Below are positions 1 to 6,705 of a stretch of 42,147 nucleotides of DNA, in pieces. How positions within the stretch are numbered: the stretch's first letter is position 1; each line of letters begins with the position of its first letter. The stretch is from Myxococcales bacterium (GTDB taxonomy: Bacteria; Myxococcota_A; Polyangia; Polyangiales; JAFGIB01), in NCBI GenBank assembly GCA_029880325.1, contig JAOUOP010000065.1:1-42147 (forward strand), given 5' to 3'. Under the pieces are notes generated by a model that was given only the letters and a program-made list of their open reading frames with translations, was not told the origin of the DNA and searched no databases. The translations under genes and the position numbers were made by a program.

Positions 1-336
1 GAGGTGTCAAGCGCCGTGACAGGCGCCGTACCTCGGCTTTTCTGAATCCACTGCCGCTACGCTCGCTCGGCACTGGGTGGATCACTTTTCGCGAGCACAG
101 GTGGGTCAATTCTCGCGAGCGTCGAGGGCCAGCCCGGCACGTGCTCGAGCCGGTCAACGATAGCGGCCAAGTGGGGAGTCCGGTGCCCAGCTGGCAGCAC
201 GACCCAACTGGGAGTCTCCCTTCTGCCAGGCCCACCGCGATGCACCTTGACCGAGTGCGTCAAGGCAGACCCGCGCGACCTGTCGGCGCGGTGTCGTCGG
301 GCCATGGAGATGCGCAGGTCGGGGAAGACCAGCAGG
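1..336. other. gene-free left edge with a hairpin
   Basis: No convincing gene is seen here; short frames on both strands lack family resemblance. Bases 1-34 contain an interrupted inverted repeat: GAGGT pairs with ACCTC, and GCGCC pairs with GGCGC around a GTGACA loop. It lies just left of the repeats at 77-120 and could be part of an element end or a terminator. The stretch follows the stop codon of the minus-strand HAD gene at 337, so a terminator role is possible, but there is no T-run. Confidence 0.4.
77..120. repeat. two tandem 20-base repeats, IS-end-like
   Basis: Two copies of a 20-base unit lie at 77-96 and 101-120, 24 bases apart, matching at 17 of 20 positions. Both contain the pattern GTGGxTCAxTTxTCGCGAGC. 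Short tandem repeats of the type GTGGxTCAxTTTT are, from memory, typical of the multiple terminal repeats of IS21-family elements. No transposase is present to the right, so this would be a remnant or the outer end of an element to the left. The assignment is tentative. Confidence 0.35.
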
Positions 337-975
337 TCAGAGCCCCTTGAGCAACTCGGGTAGCTCGCCGATTGAGTCCACGAAGTAGCTCGCCTTGCTG
401 AGGTCCTGACCCCGAACGAATGCGTTGGCGACGACCACGCAGTCGATGCCCGCAGCCACGGCCGCCGTTAGCCCTCGCTCGGAATCCTCGACGACCAGCG
501 TCTCCTCAGCCGAAACAGCGAAGCGCTCCAATCCGGCCAGGTAGGGGTCTGGATGCGGTTTCGAGCGTGGGTAGTCGCCGCTGCAGAGAACGAAGGACAT
601 GTGATCCACGATCTGACGCTCGGCGTGGATGAGCTCGAAATCGATCCGTTTGGACGTCGTGATGATGGCCATCTGGAACGATTGCGCCAAGGTGGCGAGG
701 GTTTTCAGCACTCCTTCGATTTCGATGTCCTCGGTGCGGAGATACTGCCGATAGAGCTCGTCGCGGCGGGCCTTGTGCAGGGCCACGTCCTGGTCCGATG
801 CGCCGATGGCCTTGGCGCGCTCCCAGGCTGACTTTCCATGGGCCATGTCCGCGAGGTAAGCGGCTTGCTCCAGGTCGACACCCAGGGGCTTGATGGCGGA
901 TTGCGTCGCTGCGAAGTACCAGGGTTCTGTGTCGACGAGGACTCCGTCGTGGTCCCATAGAATGGTGGTCTTCAT
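337..975 (-). CDS. HAD-superfamily phosphatase, beta-phosphoglucomutase-like
   Basis: This is a 212-residue soluble phosphohydrolase or phosphomutase of the HAD superfamily, subfamily I. Motif I is visible at the N terminus (LWDHDGVLVDTEPW, nucleophile D8 and acid/base D10). The motif III region is SKPHPDPY, and motif IV reads VVEDSERGLTAA with the two acidic residues for magnesium. The length is normal for the family. The physiological substrate cannot be told from sequence. Its ATG overlaps the TGA of the upstream P450 gene (ATGA at 972-975), so translation of the two is probably coupled. This suggests, but does not prove, that it dephosphorylates a compound in the same pathway. Confidence 0.9.
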   Translation of the reverse strand: MKTTILWDHDGVLVDTEPWYFAATQSAIKPLGVDLEQAAYLADMAHGKSAWERAKAIGASDQDVALHKARRDELYRQYLRTEDIEIEGVLKTLATLAQSFQMAIITTSKRIDFELIHAERQIVDHMSFVLCSGDYPRSKPHPDPYLAGLERFAVSAEETLVVEDSERGLTAAVAAGIDCVVVANAFVRGQDLSKASYFVDSIGELPELLKGL

Positions 976-2159
976 TGGAAGCGGGAGGTTACCTTGGAGA
1001 TGGCGCGGATGTTGACCGGGAGCGTGCGCGGGCCGCCCAGTCGGCTCAGGGCCGCAAGGTCATGATCGACCAGGGTGATTTCATCGAGGTGGTCGAGCAG
1101 GGATGCCACCGCGATTTGGCCCTCGAGTCGGGCCAGCGTTGCGCCCAGGCAGGTGTGTACGCCGAAACCGAAGGCGAGGTGGGGGTTGGGGTTGCGGTCG
1201 ATGACGAATTCGTCCGGTCGCTCGAAGACGCTGTCGTCGCGGTTTGCCGATGCGATCAGCGGTAGCACGATGTCGCCCACGGGCAGTTCCTGCCCGCTGA
1301 GTTCGATGGGCTTGACCACGCGGCGCAGGGTGAGTGAGAAGGGCGAGTAGTAGCGCAGCGTTTCCTCGACGAAGGTGGGGATGAGCGAGCGATCGCGCTT
1401 CAGCGCCGCGAAGGTTTCCGGTAGCTCGTGGAAGACGCGCACGCAGCCCACGATCAAGCCGGTGGTGGTCTCGTTGCCCGCGATGAGCAGCAGGCGGCAG
1501 AAGCTGAGCAGCTCGGCATCGGTGAGCTTGCCGTCGTCGGTTTCGACCTCGATCAGCTGGCCCAGGAGGTTTTCGGGGGGAGCCTTGCGAAAGCGGTCGA
1601 TGCGATCCCTGAAATAGGCGTCCATCGCGGTCGCGGCTTCGATGACGTCGGCGCTGGCACGGCCGAAGAGGATGGCGCCGATGTTGCCGAAGATGGCGTC
1701 GGACCAGCGCTTGAACTCGCGGATGTCGCCGTCGCCCACGCCGAGCATGTTGGCGATAACCGTGACGGGCAGGGGTGAGGCCAGCTCGTAGACCAAATCG
1801 GGCTGCTCCTTGCCGACCATCTCCGAGACGAGCTCTTCGGAGCGCCGCTCGATGACCTCTCGCAGCTGGGCGATTCTGCGGGGCGAGAAGGCCGAGCTCA
1901 CGAGACGTCGCAGTCGCGTGTGCTCGGGTGGATCGCAGAAGAGCATGGTGGCCGCGCGGTCAGCACCGACGGTGGCCGGCACGACCTCGGAGGAGAAGGT
2001 CGTGTTGTCGCGCAGGACGCGCTGGACGTCGGCGTAGCGCGCGACGCGCCAGGGCTGGCCCGCCTGGCGGGAGACGGGGTGGTCGCGCCGCAGGATGCGG
2101 TAGCGCTCGGCAGGGTTGTCCGGGAGCGGCCCGGGTTCGGTCGAGGTGGTTTCCGTCAT
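972..2159 (-). CDS. cytochrome P450
   Basis: This is a 395-residue soluble bacterial cytochrome P450 monooxygenase. The I-helix oxygen-binding motif is AGNETT (227-232). The ExxR pair is E266/R269 within EETLRY. The heme-binding loop is FGFGVHTC, with C337 as the thiolate ligand. The ATG at 2159 gives a normal bacterial P450 length. The frame stays open upstream to 2321 with in-frame starts at 2177 and 2321, but the extra residues resemble no P450 N terminus. No clear ribosome site precedes any of these starts. The gene overlaps the HAD gene by ATGA and follows a TauD-type dioxygenase by about 216 bases. The substrate is unknown. A ferredoxin/flavin reductase encoded at 5224-6243 is a possible electron donor (inference). 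Confidence 0.93.
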   Translation of the reverse strand: MTETTSTEPGPLPDNPAERYRILRRDHPVSRQAGQPWRVARYADVQRVLRDNTTFSSEVVPATVGADRAATMLFCDPPEHTRLRRLVSSAFSPRRIAQLREVIERRSEELVSEMVGKEQPDLVYELASPLPVTVIANMLGVGDGDIREFKRWSDAIFGNIGAILFGRASADVIEAATAMDAYFRDRIDRFRKAPPENLLGQLIEVETDDGKLTDAELLSFCRLLLIAGNETTTGLIVGCVRVFHELPETFAALKRDRSLIPTFVEETLRYYSPFSLTLRRVVKPIELSGQELPVGDIVLPLIASANRDDSVFERPDEFVIDRNPNPHLAFGFGVHTCLGATLARLEGQIAVASLLDHLDEITLVDHDLAALSRLGGPRTLPVNIRAISKVTSRFQ

Positions 2160-2375
2160 GGCGCACCACTGTGCCATGCAATCGGCTTTTGGGAAGTGCA
2201 GCGGAGCAATTCCAGCTGGCTTGGCACTCAGAGTCGGGGGCCGAAGAACACGATGCCAAGGGCCCGTGACCGGGACGCGACCGAGCCGCCCCTGTAGTCG
2301 AAACGAGGTGGCGAAGAGCACGACGCGGGTGGAGAAAACCCACGCAGCCGCCGTGCCGGCAAGCCGGTCGGCGCG

Positions 2376-3215
2376 CTACACGGGGCGATCGCCCCGGATC
2401 GTGATGCGTCGCATGTGGCGGCGATGACCGGCGTAGTCGTGCAGCGCGTAGTGCTGCACGCTGCGGTTGTCCCACATGGTCAGTGTGCCGGGCTCCCAGC
2501 GCACGCGGCAGGTGAAGGGTTCCTTGACGGCGTGACGAAAGAGAAACTCCAGGAGCGCTGCAGATTCGTCTCGGCGCATGTCCTTGATCCTGGCGGTAAA
2601 TGCTCGGTTGACGTAGAGGGCCTTGCGCCCGGACTCGGGGTGGGTTCGGACCACCGGGTGTTCGACGCCCTGGGCGGCCAGGTCGGTATCCGTGGTGGCG
2701 ACGGCCCTGGAGCGTGTCGAGTAGCCCCTGGGCCCGTATTGCTCTGCCGCAGAATGCACCGCGACCAGGCCGTCGAGTATCCCCTTCATCGTTTCGGAGA
2801 GCGCCTCGTAGGCTGCCTGCTGATTGGCGAAGAGTGTATCGCCCCCCGCGGGGGGGAGCTGCACCGCGTAGAGAATCGAACCCAGGTCGGGCGCTTCGCG
2901 AAAGGTCAGATCGGTGTGCCAGCCGCCGCCAAAATTCGCCGTGTCCTCGGGCTCGGTGATGATGTCGATCATTTCGGGGTGGTCCGCGTTGCCCGCCACG
3001 AAGGGATGCCGTTCGAGTTCGCCAAAACGACGGCCGAAGCGCAGCTGTTCTTCGGGCGAGAGTTGTTGCCCGCGGAATACCAGCACGTGGTGCTCGAGCA
3101 GCGCACGCCGAAGCTTGGCCACTGTCTCAGCGGGTAAGTCGCCTGCCAGGTCGACGGAGAAGACTTCCGCTCCGGTTCGACCGGAGAGGGGCTTGAGCTC
3201 GAACCTGGTGGACAT
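2376..3215 (-). CDS. TauD/TfdA-family 2-oxoglutarate dioxygenase
   Basis: This is a 279-residue non-heme Fe(II)/2-oxoglutarate-dependent dioxygenase of the taurine/2,4-D dioxygenase family. The facial triad is visible as HTD (H100, D102) and the distal H255 in the segment following WEPGTLTMWDNRSVQH. The C-terminal arginines around RRHMRRITIRGD include the expected 2-oxoglutarate-binding Arg. The N terminus (LKPLSGRTGAEVFSVDL) matches the family start, supporting the ATG at 3215. Members hydroxylate sulfonates, aryloxyacids, alkyl sulfates or natural-product intermediates; the substrate here cannot be assigned. With the P450 and HAD genes downstream on the same strand, it may belong to a small oxidative pathway. 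Confidence 0.92.
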   Translation of the reverse strand: MSTRFELKPLSGRTGAEVFSVDLAGDLPAETVAKLRRALLEHHVLVFRGQQLSPEEQLRFGRRFGELERHPFVAGNADHPEMIDIITEPEDTANFGGGWHTDLTFREAPDLGSILYAVQLPPAGGDTLFANQQAAYEALSETMKGILDGLVAVHSAAEQYGPRGYSTRSRAVATTDTDLAAQGVEHPVVRTHPESGRKALYVNRAFTARIKDMRRDESAALLEFLFRHAVKEPFTCRVRWEPGTLTMWDNRSVQHYALHDYAGHRRHMRRITIRGDRPV

Positions 3216-3317
3216 CGGTCGGTGCTCCGGCTCTGTGGCATCGTTGTGGGGTCTGTCGAACTCGACACGATAGGGTGCCCGCTGGAAGACTTCAACGGCC
3301 CCGGGATTGACCGAGAG

Positions 3318-3767
3318 CTACGAGGTCCATTGCTCGGCATTCCACACGAACATGATTTCATCGCCGGCGGGTTCGCAATGGGCACCTGTGCTGCTGTACA
3401 GCTGGACCGCTGCGCGATTTGAGCGATTCGTGATGACCCAGGCCTTCGAGGCATCGAGCTGCCTGCAGAGATCTTTCAGCGAGTTGATCATCGCCCGAGC
3501 AATGCCTGTTCTGCGATGGGATTCGGAGACCTCGATTTCGTAAATGCAGAGCATCTGTCGGTCGGCGTCAACTCGGTCCAGCAGGTAGGCGATCAGGTAG
3601 CCGGTGGGCGCGTCTCCGTCCGAGGCCGCGATGAGCACGTTGGCCTCTCGCGAGAGGAACTGCCGCATGTAGTCGAGACCGGGGTTTTCGCCCTTGATCT
3701 CGTCGATCGCCCTGACTGCCCGCTCGGCGTCCGCCGCCCTCAACCGTTTTACGCGTCGATCCTTCAA
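3318..3767 (-). CDS. GNAT acetyltransferase resembling AAC(3)-I
   Basis: This is a 149-residue GNAT-fold acetyl-CoA-dependent N-acetyltransferase. The central segment (IYEIEVSESHRRTGIARAMI) contains the acetyl-CoA pyrophosphate loop R-R-x-G-I-A, and the C-terminal strand has the AAVQLYSSTGA motif. From memory this order of motifs resembles aminoglycoside 3-N-acetyltransferase AAC(3)-I, which has [21 protein letters not shown] at the same place. That is a family resemblance and not evidence of drug resistance. The start is a TTG at 3767, preceded by a GAGGG-like ribosome site. It overlaps the stop of a short upstream frame (TTGA). Confidence 0.85.
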   Translation of the reverse strand: MKDRRVKRLRAADAERAVRAIDEIKGENPGLDYMRQFLSREANVLIAASDGDAPTGYLIAYLLDRVDADRQMLCIYEIEVSESHRRTGIARAMINSLKDLCRQLDASKAWVITNRSNRAAVQLYSSTGAHCEPAGDEIMFVWNAEQWTS

Positions 3768-3949
3768 TGTCTCGCCCTCAAGCTTCGCCTTCCTGTGGTG
3801 CAGCAGTATGAGGGCTTGCGAGAATCATGAGCCTGGTCGGTGTTCGCGGTCGGTCGGGCACTACCCGTAGCGCAGGCGCCGGCGATTCCGGCGGCGATGG
3901 CGCAGCTCAAGATCAGGGCTGGAGCTGTGGTTGTTGTCGTCGTTTCCAT
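3764..3949 (-). CDS. possible 61-residue secreted or lipoprotein-like peptide
   Basis: This short frame starts with ATG at 3949 and ends in a TGA that overlaps the TTG start of the GNAT gene (3764-3767), an arrangement typical of translational coupling. The product begins with a Thr run, then a hydrophobic stretch (ALILSCAIAAGIAGACATG) that could be a signal peptide with a loose lipobox (AGAC). The rest is basic and low in complexity. There is no recognisable family. It may be only a leader frame that delivers ribosomes to the acetyltransferase, or chance. Confidence 0.25.
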   Translation of the reverse strand: METTTTTTAPALILSCAIAAGIAGACATGSARPTANTDQAHDSRKPSYCCTTGRRSLRARH

Positions 3950-4035
3950 GGGAGCTTTGCCCGCGGCGCCGTCGTGGGCCGTTTCGTCTGTCTTGGTGGC
4001 GCCCGGCGGCAGAAGTTCTCCGGAAACCGGGGGCC

Positions 4036-5196
4036 TCAGGGCACCCAGCCGATCTCCCGCGCGGTGCCCAGGCCGATGACCACCTCCTCGAAGCCGTCGG
4101 GGTCCTTCAGCGCGTCCGCGGACAGTGGGATGCGCCCGGCCATGATTTCCGCAGCCCGCTGGGGGTGGCGCGGTCGCCGGTCGGGCTCGGCATAGCCGTC
4201 GGGGTGTAGTGGGCGAAGCTCAGCGTCGTATTTGTCGCTGGCGCCCAGCGCATGCATCAGCTCGTGGGCGATGGTGATGTGGTTGAGGTGGGCCATCTTG
4301 GGGTCGGCGTATGCGTTGACGATGCCGAGATGGCCCTCCCACAGGCCCAGGGAGTGGGGCAGGCGTTGGCCGGGAGCCGCGTCCTGGTAGGCGATGAAGA
4401 GTCGCACGTCGGCACGCGGCAGCTCGTGCTCGCGGATCGTCGACCAGGCCCAGTAGCGTAGCTCTAGGCTAAAGAGGGCGATGCGACTCCAGTGGGGCTC
4501 TTGCCTGGGCGGCTCGGGGGGACGCGCTGCCGCGGGTCGGCCCACGTGCAGCAGGATGGGCCTACGCAGCGGCAGGCCATAGCGCTGGGCCTGCTGTGCC
4601 ACGAAGTTGGCTATCGGTTGAAATTGATCGGCATTGAGCTCCCGCAGGCGTTCGGCCACGGCCGGGCTCGAGTCCAGCATCACGGGGTAGATGCCCACCT
4701 GCAGCGGCTGCGACCAGCTGGTCAAGCGGCGGTTTTCCGACAGCGTCGACGACAGCACGAGCGCCAGGATGCCCAGCAGGACGACGACGCGCAGGTTGCG
4801 GAAGCGGCGCCGTCTGCGCTCTGAGCCCGAGCACTTGGCGCAGGCGCGGAAGTCTTCCACCTCCGCGCACAGCGTACATAGGTAGCTCGAGCCGCAGCGC
4901 GGGCAGATGCGGTCGGCGCCGAGCCTGGGATGGCGGGCGCAGGGATGGGCGCTGACGAAGACCGGCTCGAAGCCGGCTTCGATGCCCAGCTTCCCGAACT
5001 CGGCGGCGATGCGCATTTTGCGCGCCTCGTCGATCGCGGAGAGGCGCAGCAGCTTGGGCAACGCCTCAAGCAGTCGTCGCGCTACCGTCGGGCGATCGAT
5101 AGAGAGGGTGAAGCGACAGACGCGTTCGAAGTCCGTGGCCTTCGGAGGCGCGACAGGAGCCGAGAGCCGCAGCCGATATTCCCGAGTCGTCGTCAC
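4036..5196 (-). CDS. membrane-anchored metzincin-like metalloprotease with L7/L12-like and zinc-binding N-terminal domains
   Basis: This is a 386-residue, four-part protein. Residues 1-80 look like the C-terminal domain of ribosomal protein L7/L12 (a family-level impression). Residues 86-122 hold seven cysteines in pairs (C98/C101, C107/C110, C119/C122), a B-box or zinc-ribbon-like segment. Residues 137-150 form one transmembrane helix after a basic stretch (RRRRRFRNLR), so the N terminus should be cytoplasmic and the rest periplasmic. The C-terminal domain has HELMHALGASDKYD (H311, E312, H315, D321), the extended HExxHxxGxxD zinc motif of metzincins such as snapalysin. EIMAG near residue 352 could be the Met-turn. 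The start is a GTG at 5196, 27 bases after the reductase gene. The substrate is unknown. Confidence 0.82.
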   Translation of the reverse strand: MTTTREYRLRLSAPVAPPKATDFERVCRFTLSIDRPTVARRLLEALPKLLRLSAIDEARKMRIAAEFGKLGIEAGFEPVFVSAHPCARHPRLGADRICPRCGSSYLCTLCAEVEDFRACAKCSGSERRRRRFRNLRVVVLLGILALVLSSTLSENRRLTSWSQPLQVGIYPVMLDSSPAVAERLRELNADQFQPIANFVAQQAQRYGLPLRRPILLHVGRPAAARPPEPPRQEPHWSRIALFSLELRYWAWSTIREHELPRADVRLFIAYQDAAPGQRLPHSLGLWEGHLGIVNAYADPKMAHLNHITIAHELMHALGASDKYDAELRPLHPDGYAEPDRRPRHPQRAAEIMAGRIPLSADALKDPDGFEEVVIGLGTAREIGWVP

Positions 5197-5223
5197 CTGC
5201 GCGAACCGCTCGTCGCTCTGCCG

Positions 5224-6243
5224 TCAGTAGAAATTCTCGAAGAAGAGATCCTCGTCGGCAAATCCGAGCTGGCGCAGCTTTTGGCAGCTGCTTTCGATCA
5301 TGGCTTGGCTGCCGCAGAGGTAAACCTGGGTGTTTTGGGCGTCCCGCTCGGTGAGCTCGCTGTCGATCAGGTCGGTGACGCGGCCGCTGTGGCCCGACCA
5401 GCCGCGCGCGGAGGGCTGCGAGAGGGTCAGCCGGTATTCGAAGCTCGGGTGGTGGGCTTCGAGGCCGCGCAAGAGGTCGGTATAGAAGAGGTCGCTTTCG
5501 TGGCGCACGCCGAAGAAGAGACGCACGCGGCGATCGCTTCGATGGTGCAGCAGATGCGTCAGCATCGATCGGATCGGGGACATGCCGGTGCCCGTCGCGA
5601 TCATCAGGATTTCCTTGTCACCCGATCCGTCGAGCAGGAAGTCCCCATACGGGCCCTCGACGCGCAGGCGGCGGCCCGGCCGCAGGCGGTGGATGTAGTT
5701 GGAGCCGAAGCCTCCGGCCACTGCGCGCACGCAGATCTCGAAGTGGCGGCGATCGGAGGGGGGTGTGCTGATGGAGTAGCTGCGGCGGATTACCTTGCCT
5801 TCGCTGCGCCGGGGCAGGTGAAAGATCATGTATTGGCCGGGGCGGAAGTCGAAACTCGGGGTTTCGACGAAGAAGCGCACCTCGCATACGGTGAGATTGA
5901 GTGGTCGAAAGCTTTCGACCACCACCTCATGGGTTTGCAGCGCTGCGCCCCCCTCGGCGTGGGGGCTCTTGCCGAAGGTCACGTCCCCGCCCACGTCGCA
6001 TAGACAGGGCAGGCGAAAGCGGGCCGGGTCCAGCCCCTGGGCGCGCAGGGTACGCACCTCGCGGGCGCTCTGCTCACCCAGCGCTTCGAAGCCCGAGAGA
6101 ACCTCGGTGGCGCAGGTGCCGCAGGCTCCGGCCTTGCAGGCGAAGGGCACCGAGCTGCCGGCGCGGTCGCAGACCTCGTACAGCCACTGTTCGGATGCGG
6201 CCTCGGTGCTGAGGTCGTCGGCGTCAAAGCGGATCTTGGGCAT
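5224..6243 (-). CDS. ferredoxin–flavin reductase fusion (ring-hydroxylase/P450 reductase type)
   Basis: This is a 339-residue electron-transfer protein. The N-terminal plant-type [2Fe-2S] ferredoxin domain has C36, C41, C44 and C80 in the pattern CxxxxCxxC...C. A ferredoxin-NADP reductase-like flavin domain follows, with RSYS (154-157) for FAD binding. The NAD(P) domain has GTGMSP (218-223) and a C-terminal VYLCGS motif. The order [2Fe-2S]-FAD-NAD is that of reductases such as BenC and phenol hydroxylase reductase. It moves electrons from NAD(P)H to an oxygenase. No hydroxylase is adjacent; the P450 and TauD genes about 2-4 kb downstream are the nearest oxygenases, and only the P450 would need such a partner. 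The metalloprotease gene follows 27 bases later on the same strand. Confidence 0.92.
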   Translation of the reverse strand: MPKIRFDADDLSTEAASEQWLYEVCDRAGSSVPFACKAGACGTCATEVLSGFEALGEQSAREVRTLRAQGLDPARFRLPCLCDVGGDVTFGKSPHAEGGAALQTHEVVVESFRPLNLTVCEVRFFVETPSFDFRPGQYMIFHLPRRSEGKVIRRSYSISTPPSDRRHFEICVRAVAGGFGSNYIHRLRPGRRLRVEGPYGDFLLDGSGDKEILMIATGTGMSPIRSMLTHLLHHRSDRRVRLFFGVRHESDLFYTDLLRGLEAHHPSFEYRLTLSQPSARGWSGHSGRVTDLIDSELTERDAQNTQVYLCGSQAMIESSCQKLRQLGFADEDLFFENFY

Positions 6244-6705
6244 GGCCGGAAAATGCTAAAGCCGCGGCCACGACTCGGCAATGCCGGCGCGGCGACGAGC
6301 GGTGGCTCGGGCAGCAACTCCGTAGACCCCATACAGAAATGTTCCGCCCGGTCGTTACGAAAAATGCGGCGCATGGGTGCCCGTGTGCTCGCCGTGGGCG
6401 TTCGCGTGAATCGATGCTGTTGAGTACAGGGAGCATCGATTTTGGAGTGGACGGGCGCGAGGCGTTTCGGGCTAGAATTGACAATGTCGTCGGAGGCTTC
6501 GCGTAACGAGCTTGTTTTGCCGCGGAATGGTCCGCTCGGGCGTCGCTGAGCGCTCGGGATTCCGCAATGACGGGCCGATGGGTTGATTCGATTCATGTCG
6601 AATTGACTGGCCATTGATCACCACGCTCCCGGCGCGCCGGCAGGAGCGAGGGGGTGCGCACGTGTGGCCAATGACGCGACGATGTGGTGCTCGAGGAGGA
6701 TCGTC
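6244..6705. promoter_or_regulatory. divergent intergenic region with a 10-base perfect inverted repeat
   Basis: This 462-base gene-free region separates the minus-strand reductase gene from the plus-strand surface-protein gene, so it should hold both promoters. A perfect 10-base inverted repeat, AATCGATGCT (6409-6418) and AGCATCGATT (6432-6441), flanks a 13-base loop and is followed by four T on the plus strand. A TTGACA hexamer lies at 6478-6483, but no good -10 box follows at normal spacing. A direct repeat CGCTCGGG occurs near 6532-6560. The strong ribosome site AGGAGGA lies at 6694-6700. Confidence 0.45.

Noticed and set aside
6224..6484. 86-codon minus-strand frame in the divergent promoter region
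   Set aside because: It overlaps the start of the reductase gene, is Arg/Ser-rich and has no ribosome site or homology.
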